This document shows, piece after piece, positions 7,084 through 11,148 of a DNA stretch of 11,148 nucleotides (position 1 is the first letter of the stretch; each line of letters starts with the position of its first letter). The stretch comes from an uncultured Ruminococcus sp. (GTDB taxonomy: Bacteria; Bacillota; Clostridia; Oscillospirales; Ruminococcaceae), in NCBI GenBank assembly GCA_902464115.1, contig CABQIF010000074.1:1-11148 (forward strand). The letters run 5' to 3'. Under the pieces are notes generated by a model. The model was not told the DNA's origin, ran no database searches, and worked only from the letters and a program-made list of their open reading frames with translations. Position numbers and translations under genes: made by a program.

Positions 7084-7967
7084 TCCTGTTTCTCCAAGGT
7101 GGTAGAATCAAAAAACAGGGTATAATCAATTTCATGCGGTGTGCTCATTGCAGTGGTATCCGCAGATACAGGCATTGCATAGTCAAACCCCAAGACAGGA
7201 ATTTCAAATGTAGAATTTCCTTCTGTCTGTGTTGGATTGTATTGCACCTCGTCAACCTTCATATAGTCGTAGTTGGAACTGCTCCAAATGATTTCTGCTG
7301 AGGCAGTGCCGTCTTTTACTGTAATTGTGGTTGGAGATGTAACGCTGGCTCTTCCAGAACCACCCTCTAACTGGACAGAGCAAGTGTAAGTGCCATCTTC
7401 CAGCTGCAAGCTTTCTACGGTTGTATAAGCATCATCGGAACGGGCATCCATTGGCAGAGAGTCTGCCCGAAATACCAACGTCCGGTCATACCAGATTTCT
7501 TTCTTCTTGCTGAATGCCGCACAGGCAATTCCAGAATCCAACGCTTCTACCGGAACTGTAAAGGTATGCGTGCCATCTGCATTTTCTGTAAATGGAATAT
7601 AGTCGGATTCATCTGCCTTTTCCGCATCTTCACTGCTGCCCATATATAAATAGAGGTATCCTGTACCACCCATAGTCATATCCGCAGTCATCGTTCCATC
7701 TTTTACAGTCAGCTGACAGGCAGTAATTCGGAACATCGTAGAGCTGGAATCAACTGTAATCTCATAGGTGCCATCTTTGATGTCACTGCCAAAAATCGGC
7801 TGCATGCCATCTTGTACCACCTGTACAGTTTCTGCTGTTTCAATCGTTTCCGCAGTTGTAGCTGCTTCTGTGCTGGCAGTACTGGATTCGGTTGTATCTC
7901 CGCAGCCGGAGCAGGCAATCAGTAAAAAGCAAGATGCCAAGAGTGTTGAAAAAATTCGTTTTTTCAT
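7080..7967 (-). CDS. Lipoprotein with two tandem NEAT-like beta domains
   Basis: This is a 295-residue surface lipoprotein. The signal peptide has the lipobox LIAC with Cys19, followed by a Thr/Ser/Glu/Ala-rich linker to about residue 50. Two similar beta-rich units follow. Shared landmarks are DGTY (65-68 and 191-194), VKDGT (88-92 and 217-221), FTVPV or FEIPV (136-140 and 254-258) and a closing LVF or LFF strand. The second unit carries YDYMKVDEVQY and the closing segment PHEIDYTLFF. The pattern recalls NEAT domains, which bind haem in Gram-positive bacteria, but I cannot confirm membership. Its place between a chelatase and an importer suggests handing a tetrapyrrole to the binding protein. 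I chose the ATG at 7967, behind GAAAGGAA, over a GTG five codons earlier that would consume that ribosome site. Confidence 0.8.
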   Translation of the reverse strand: MKKRIFSTLLASCFLLIACSGCGDTTESSTASTEAATTAETIETAETVQVVQDGMQPIFGSDIKDGTYEITVDSSSTMFRITACQLTVKDGTMTADMTMGGTGYLYLYMGSSEDAEKADESDYIPFTENADGTHTFTVPVEALDSGIACAAFSKKKEIWYDRTLVFRADSLPMDARSDDAYTTVESLQLEDGTYTCSVQLEGGSGRASVTSPTTITVKDGTASAEIIWSSSNYDYMKVDEVQYNPTQTEGNSTFEIPVLGFDYAMPVSADTTAMSTPHEIDYTLFFDSTTLEKQE

Positions 7968-7982
7968 AAAAGTTCCTTTCAC

Positions 7983-8014
7983 AAAAAAGCGGCCGGTAAA
8001 ATCCGAACCGCTTT
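7983..8014 (-). terminator. Internal terminator-like hairpin between chelatase and transport genes
   Basis: AAAGCGG and CCGCTTT pair at 7986-8014, with a second inner stem CGG/CCG, and are followed on the minus strand by six T's. The T-run ends 15 bp before the next ATG, leaving room only for a ribosome site. It should lower expression of the four downstream genes relative to the chelatase, or protect the 3' end of the chelatase message. A weak promoter-like TTGTTG/TAAAAT pair with a 15-bp spacer lies just upstream but is not convincing. Confidence 0.7.
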
Positions 8015-8055
8015 CTATTATTTTATCCGATGAACAAAATCAACAAGAGGGGGAA

Positions 8056-9108
8056 TTAGTCCTTTGCCAAAGAGTCAATGGCTGCCTGTGCGTGTTCTAC
8101 ATAAATCTGACGAATGGCTTCGTTTTCGCCCAGACCACGAACCAAACATTCTACCTGATAACCAGCATCTTCAAAGGTCTTCTTCCAAGAACCATCTTCA
8201 TCGCCAGCCATGTCATTATTTGCATGGTCACCAGCAACCACCATCAGTGGTTCGAGTACAACCCGTTCATAATCGCCAGCCTGTACCTTTGCCAGAACAT
8301 CTTCCAAAGACGGTGTTGCTTCTACTGTTCCAACGAAATAATTTGCATAACCATCTTTGGTCAGCAGATCCTGCATCTTCTGATAAACTTCATTGGAATC
8401 AGCTTCTGTACCATGACCCATAAAGCAAATGGCAGTCTTTCCATCATCATAATCGGCTGTCCATTCGGTAATTGCCTTTTCTACCTTTGCAAAGTCGTCA
8501 TCACTGCTCAGCAGCGGTTCGCCAAATACAACCTGATCGAATGCATCCGCATAGTTGCCAACTTCTTCTACCAGTTCATCATATTCCAGACCATGCATCA
8601 GGTGTGTCGGCTGTACGACCAATGTCTTTACGCCATTATCGACTGCACGATTCATTGCTGTATCTACGTCATCAATCAGAATATTATCCCGCTTGTTGAC
8701 ATGGTCAATGATAATGTTGGAAGTAAAGCCACGGCGAACAGAAAAATCTGGGAAAGCACTTTCCAAATCATTTTCAATTGCACCAACAGTCAGACGGCGG
8801 CTGTCATTGTAGCTGGTACCAAAGCTCAGTACCAACAGTTCCTGTTCTCCGATTTCATCCTGATTGCGGATGTTATCCAAGGATGCATCACCGGTATCAT
8901 AATTTTCTTCTTCGTCCACAGTTTCCTCCTGAGAAGTTTCTTCAGCAGCTTCTGTCGTTTCTGTTGTTTCGTCTGCAACAGTTGTTTCAGCAGCAGTCGT
9001 TGTTTCTGCTGTAGAGCTGCTGGAACTGTCATTGCTACTGGAGCATCCAGACAACATTGCAGCGGTCATTGCCAAAGAAAGCATAAAAATAGTTACTTTT
9101 TTCATCAT
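8056..9108 (-). CDS. cbiK: CbiK-type (sirohydrochlorin cobalt) chelatase as a surface lipoprotein
   Basis: CbiK inserts cobalt into sirohydrochlorin in the anaerobic cobalamin pathway and is normally cytosolic. This 350-residue version has a lipoprotein signal peptide with lipobox LSGC (Cys22), then a Ser/Thr/Glu/Ala-rich linker to about residue 85, and so should sit outside the membrane. The chelatase body begins LLVLSFGTSYNDSR (91-104). It keeps both CbiK metal-ligand histidines, His232 in FMGHG and His295 in VAGDHANNDMAG, and an acidic residue, Glu263, in GTVEATPS. ATGATG gives two adjacent starts behind AAGGAG; I use the first, while the second has the better spacing. The in-frame start at 9207 overlaps the riboswitch terminator and is rejected. 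First gene of the cobalamin-riboswitch operon. Its real reaction outside the cell is unknown. Confidence 0.9.
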   Translation of the reverse strand: MMKKVTIFMLSLAMTAAMLSGCSSSNDSSSSSTAETTTAAETTVADETTETTEAAEETSQEETVDEEENYDTGDASLDNIRNQDEIGEQELLVLSFGTSYNDSRRLTVGAIENDLESAFPDFSVRRGFTSNIIIDHVNKRDNILIDDVDTAMNRAVDNGVKTLVVQPTHLMHGLEYDELVEEVGNYADAFDQVVFGEPLLSSDDDFAKVEKAITEWTADYDDGKTAICFMGHGTEADSNEVYQKMQDLLTKDGYANYFVGTVEATPSLEDVLAKVQAGDYERVVLEPLMVVAGDHANNDMAGDEDGSWKKTFEDAGYQVECLVRGLGENEAIRQIYVEHAQAAIDSLAKD

Positions 9109-9161
9109 ATATTCTCCTTCTAAATAATCAAGGAAAATCAGGAAAACAAAACAGAGGAAAT

Positions 9162-9195
9162 AAAAAAGCTTTCTGCCCAAAAATAAGCCGAAAGC
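9162..9195 (-). terminator. Riboswitch-controlled intrinsic terminator
   Basis: GCTTTC and GAAAGC pair at 9168-9195, with a further GC/GC pair after a one-base mismatch, and six T's follow on the minus strand. The hairpin lies between the cobalamin aptamer and the chelatase ribosome site, so it is the likely off-switch when cobalamin is bound. Confidence 0.8.
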
Positions 9196-9227
9196 ATACC
9201 GAAACAAACACCATTCAAAAGTGTTTC

Positions 9228-9271
9228 TGTACGATCAATGCCTCGTGATCTGGAATCTTGATTCCTGTACA
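9228..9271 (-). other. Predicted three-way junction in the leader, 3' of the aptamer
   Basis: TGTAC (9228-9232) pairs with GTACA (9267-9271) and encloses two hairpins: GATCA/TGATC (9233-9250) and GGAATC/GATTCC (9252-9265). The parts fit with only single unpaired bases at the junctions. It sits directly between the aptamer and the terminator and is probably part of the expression platform. Confidence 0.45.
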
Positions 9272-9272
9272 A

Positions 9273-9449
9273 AAAACGGCAGGTTTCCTGACTCAAGGCT
9301 CAACATGATTCCGTCGTCTTCCCATCGTTCGACAGTGACATCTATTACGGAACACTCCCCTATTACAGTGACGAGATCGTACCAGAATTGCACTGGTTTC
9401 CCTTTTACCTTTTTGTATTTTGCAAACGCAAAACCAAAAGCACCGTTTT
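9273..9449 (-). promoter_or_regulatory. Cobalamin (B12) riboswitch aptamer
   Basis: Read on the minus strand, the P1 stem is AAAACGG (9443-9449) with CCGTTTT (9273-9279). Inside are the conserved GGGAAACCAGTG (9391-9402), CGTCACTGTAATAGGGG (9357-9373) and the B12 box AGTCAGGAAACCTGCCG (9277-9293). The length of about 177 nt is normal for the class. It lies downstream of a consensus promoter and upstream of a terminator, so bound cobalamin should shut down the chelatase and importer genes. Confidence 0.95.
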
Positions 9450-9488
9450 CTTAGCGTTATTCTTTTTATTCATGCATGAACTGTTTTC

Positions 9489-9517
9489 ATTATAGCATAT
9501 GAGATATGAAATTGCAA
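9489..9517 (-). promoter_or_regulatory. Promoter of the riboswitch operon
   Basis: TTGCAA (-35, 9512-9517) and TATAAT (-10, 9489-9494) are 17 bp apart on the minus strand. The aptamer begins about 40 bp downstream. The -35 surroundings share an 18-base stretch with the promoter of the zinc-ribbon gene at 11066-11083. Confidence 0.88.
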
Positions 9518-9551
9518 CTGTTTTTCAGAAAACATAAGGATTTTGTACGAT

Positions 9552-9628
9552 TTATCCGCCTTTTTTGAAAAAGCAATTTGTTTTTTGGCATTTGTGTATA
9601 TTAACATTCATCGTCAACAGGCGGATAA
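9552..9628. repeat. 10-bp inverted repeat in the intergenic gap
   Basis: TTATCCGCCT (9552-9561) is repeated in inverse at 9619-9628 (AGGCGGATAA), with 57 bases between. No T-run follows the outer arm, so it is not a plain terminator. It could be the ends of a tiny element or a long-range RNA stem. The rest of the 9518-9728 gap shows no other gene. Confidence 0.4.
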
Positions 9629-9651
9629 CTATCAGGCAGTTCTACTCCCAT
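9601..9651 (-). other. 16-codon open frame, possible micro-ORF or gene relic
   Basis: The frame reads MGVELPDSYPPVDDEC and then TAA. The sequence is acidic and proline-rich, and looks like a natural protein C-terminus rather than random translation. There is no good ribosome site, and the frame is closed six codons upstream of the ATG. It may be the tail of a lost gene. I do not recognise the protein. Confidence 0.25.
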
Positions 9652-9728
9652 TTTGAGGGCTTTATTTTATTGTATTCTGCATATGGTTATCCCAATTTCT
9701 TTGTCATTTTACCATAATACATGAAAGC

Positions 9729-10982
9729 TTAGTCCATATTCATTTCATACAGCAAATCGCTTGGGATTTTATCTTTTACATCATCCACCTGATTGATTTC
9801 ATCAATTAAGAAGTTGATATTGATTCCATCGTAGCCTTCACTGTAAGTAAAGTTTGCTTCTATTTCTTTGATCTTTTTTCTTTTGTAGGTGAAATTTGCA
9901 TCTGCCTGCATGCTTGCACCATCAATAGAAAACTGATAGTTTAATCCGGTAAGCATTTTTCTTTTTGTACGCCATTCAAAATCTCCCAAATTATCCAGCT
10001 CATACAAATCTTCATAATCGATATTGTTTAGTTCCCCTCGAATTTCATCCAGCCAATTTCCTCTTAATGCGGTTCCTGCTTCTTCTTCAAAAATATCCAG
10101 AAGAATATTAGAAGCATTGATCAGAGAAGTTCCATTTGGAGAAATTCGATAAATATGTTCCCCAGATTCTTTGCTATTTTCAATCTGCAATGCATTTTCC
10201 AAATCCTTTTGTGTGCTACGTTTGCTAAGCCGCTTTAAGAGATTTTGATAGACATCATCCACTTCGTCGATGTCAATATAGTCGTTCAGTTCATCATCTA
10301 ATCCCATGTCTTCTAAGTATGTTTGTATATTGAAATCCTCGATATCTGTTTCTTCATAATTATCCCACATTTCACGAATCAAATCGCTATCAATGGATTC
10401 TCCATAACAATCACCATCATAAATGGCAGAATAACCGCCTGCATCGCCTTCAATACAAACTGCAAACGCAGCACTTTCACCGATTGCTTCCATTGTACCA
10501 TACAGATAGAATTGTTCTTTTTTCTGATTGATTTCAAGATCTGCATCGATGTTTAAAGAAGAATCTTCCGCATATCCAGAGGCAGACACATGAAAACTCT
10601 TTACATTTTTTGCAGATTCTGCAAAATTTGACAATCCAAGTGCCAATGATGGAATCGGTTTGGTGGCGAATGCATTTACAGCCATTGTAGTTGCAACTGC
10701 ACCAGCAATAACAATTGCTCCAACTGCAATTACAACTGGTTTCCAATTCTTTTTCTTCGCTGCAACAGCTCCACTTGTTATCGTATTGACAGAAACACCA
10801 TTTTTATTTTTCACATATGGATTTCCAGTTGGTGCTGTACCGAACGGTACTTGTGGGGGCTGCGTTCTCCTTGTTTCAACATTCTGCTGCGGTGTTCTTG
10901 CACTGGAAGAAACCGGTGTTCCACACTTTGGACAGAACTTCCCAGTATCGGAAATAGATGCTCCACATTTTCTACAAAACAT
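9729..10982 (-). CDS. Zinc-ribbon, single-span membrane protein of unknown function
   Basis: The 417-residue protein begins with a zinc ribbon, MFCRKCG and FCPKCG, with Cys3, Cys6, Cys17 and Cys20. A Pro/Thr/Gln-rich linker follows to about residue 55, then a basic KKKNWK just before one membrane span at about 82-104. The remaining 310 or so residues should be outside the cell, with the ribbon inside. This outer domain is rich in Asp and Glu, and has beta-like stretches such as FHVSASGY and SLNIDADLEI and later NYQFSIDG and ADANFTY, which recall a lipid-binding or LolA/LppX-like sheet only loosely. The start has AGGAGG seven bases upstream and a strong promoter. This zinc-ribbon plus span layout is frequent in Clostridia. 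No function can be assigned, and it appears transcribed apart from the riboswitch operon. Confidence 0.88.
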   Translation of the reverse strand: MFCRKCGASISDTGKFCPKCGTPVSSSARTPQQNVETRRTQPPQVPFGTAPTGNPYVKNKNGVSVNTITSGAVAAKKKNWKPVVIAVGAIVIAGAVATTMAVNAFATKPIPSLALGLSNFAESAKNVKSFHVSASGYAEDSSLNIDADLEINQKKEQFYLYGTMEAIGESAAFAVCIEGDAGGYSAIYDGDCYGESIDSDLIREMWDNYEETDIEDFNIQTYLEDMGLDDELNDYIDIDEVDDVYQNLLKRLSKRSTQKDLENALQIENSKESGEHIYRISPNGTSLINASNILLDIFEEEAGTALRGNWLDEIRGELNNIDYEDLYELDNLGDFEWRTKRKMLTGLNYQFSIDGASMQADANFTYKRKKIKEIEANFTYSEGYDGININFLIDEINQVDDVKDKIPSDLLYEMNMD

Positions 10983-11046
10983 AATTGTTCCTCCTAATCA
11001 TAACCCAAAAACCCAATTTCTATTTTTTATAGAAAGATTCTACCTT

Positions 11047-11075
11047 ATTATACCACAATTCAATGGAAATTGCAA
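11047..11075 (-). promoter_or_regulatory. Promoter of the zinc-ribbon protein gene
   Basis: On the minus strand TTGCAA (-35, 11070-11075) and TATAAT (-10, 11047-11052) are spaced by 17 bp, the -10 box being about 65 bp before the ATG. The leader contains a short hairpin, TTTCTAT/ATAGAAA, around 11019-11036. Confidence 0.85.
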
Positions 11076-11098
11076 CTGTTTTTTTGACAAAAAAAACG

Positions 11099-11140
11099 AA
11101 AAAATGGATCTGAATGATAGAATATCCAAATCCATTTTTT
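11099..11140. terminator. Bidirectional-looking intrinsic terminator
   Basis: AAAAAATGGAT (11099-11109) pairs with ATCCATTTTTT (11130-11140). The stem continues inward through a G-U pair, and the outer A- and T-runs let it work on both strands. It probably ends transcription of a minus-strand gene lying beyond the window edge. Confidence 0.75.
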
Positions 11141-11148
11141 TATTTACA

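Noticed and set aside
7768..9123. Long plus-strand open frame of 451 codons
   Set aside because: It lies antisense to the chelatase and the NEAT-like gene, is unusually rich in Cys, Ile and Phe, and shows no known domain; the opposite strand encodes clear families.
9109..9207. Upstream in-frame start for the chelatase
   Set aside because: It would place coding sequence in the riboswitch terminator; the ATG behind AAGGAG gives a proper lipoprotein signal peptide.
1..11148. CRISPR array or insertion sequence
   Set aside because: No regularly spaced direct repeats and no transposase were found on either strand.

Overview
The window reads as chromosomal DNA from a low-to-mid GC, Gram-positive gut anaerobe of the Clostridia. 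A Ruminococcus-like or other Oscillospiraceae host is my inference. The pointers are AT-rich intergenic DNA, strong AGGAGG ribosome sites, consensus sigma-A promoters with 17-bp spacers, several lipoproteins, a bile salt hydrolase and an oleate hydratase. All recognised genes lie on the minus strand, so transcription runs from high to low coordinates.

Right part (about 11148 to 9600): a bidirectional-looking terminator, a consensus promoter, and a gene for a membrane-anchored zinc-ribbon protein of unknown function. After it comes a gene-poor gap holding a 16-codon open frame and a 10-bp inverted repeat.

Centre (about 9517 to 3761): a complete cobalamin-regulated unit. A promoter drives a cobalamin riboswitch, then a compact predicted three-way junction and an intrinsic terminator as expression platform. 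The genes follow in order: a surface-lipoprotein CbiK-type chelatase, a lipoprotein with two copies of a NEAT-like beta domain, a solute-binding lipoprotein, a BtuC/FecCD permease, and an ABC ATPase carrying an extra C-terminal Rossmann-like domain. A terminator closes the unit. A second terminator-like hairpin sits between the chelatase and the other four genes and may set their ratio. The riboswitch points to a corrinoid or other tetrapyrrole scavenging system. The externally anchored chelatase next to the NEAT-like protein is its most unusual part.

Left part (about 3756 to 1): a tyrosine recombinase with its own consensus promoter, then a bile salt hydrolase, a TetR-type regulator and, beyond a terminator, an oleate hydratase that runs off the window edge. 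The hydrolase and regulator are 15 bp apart. Four copies of TGATAAAA/TTTTATCA lie between the regulator and the oleate hydratase promoter and are candidate operators. Together these genes look like a bile-acid and fatty-acid adaptation module next to a recombinase, possibly acquired horizontally.
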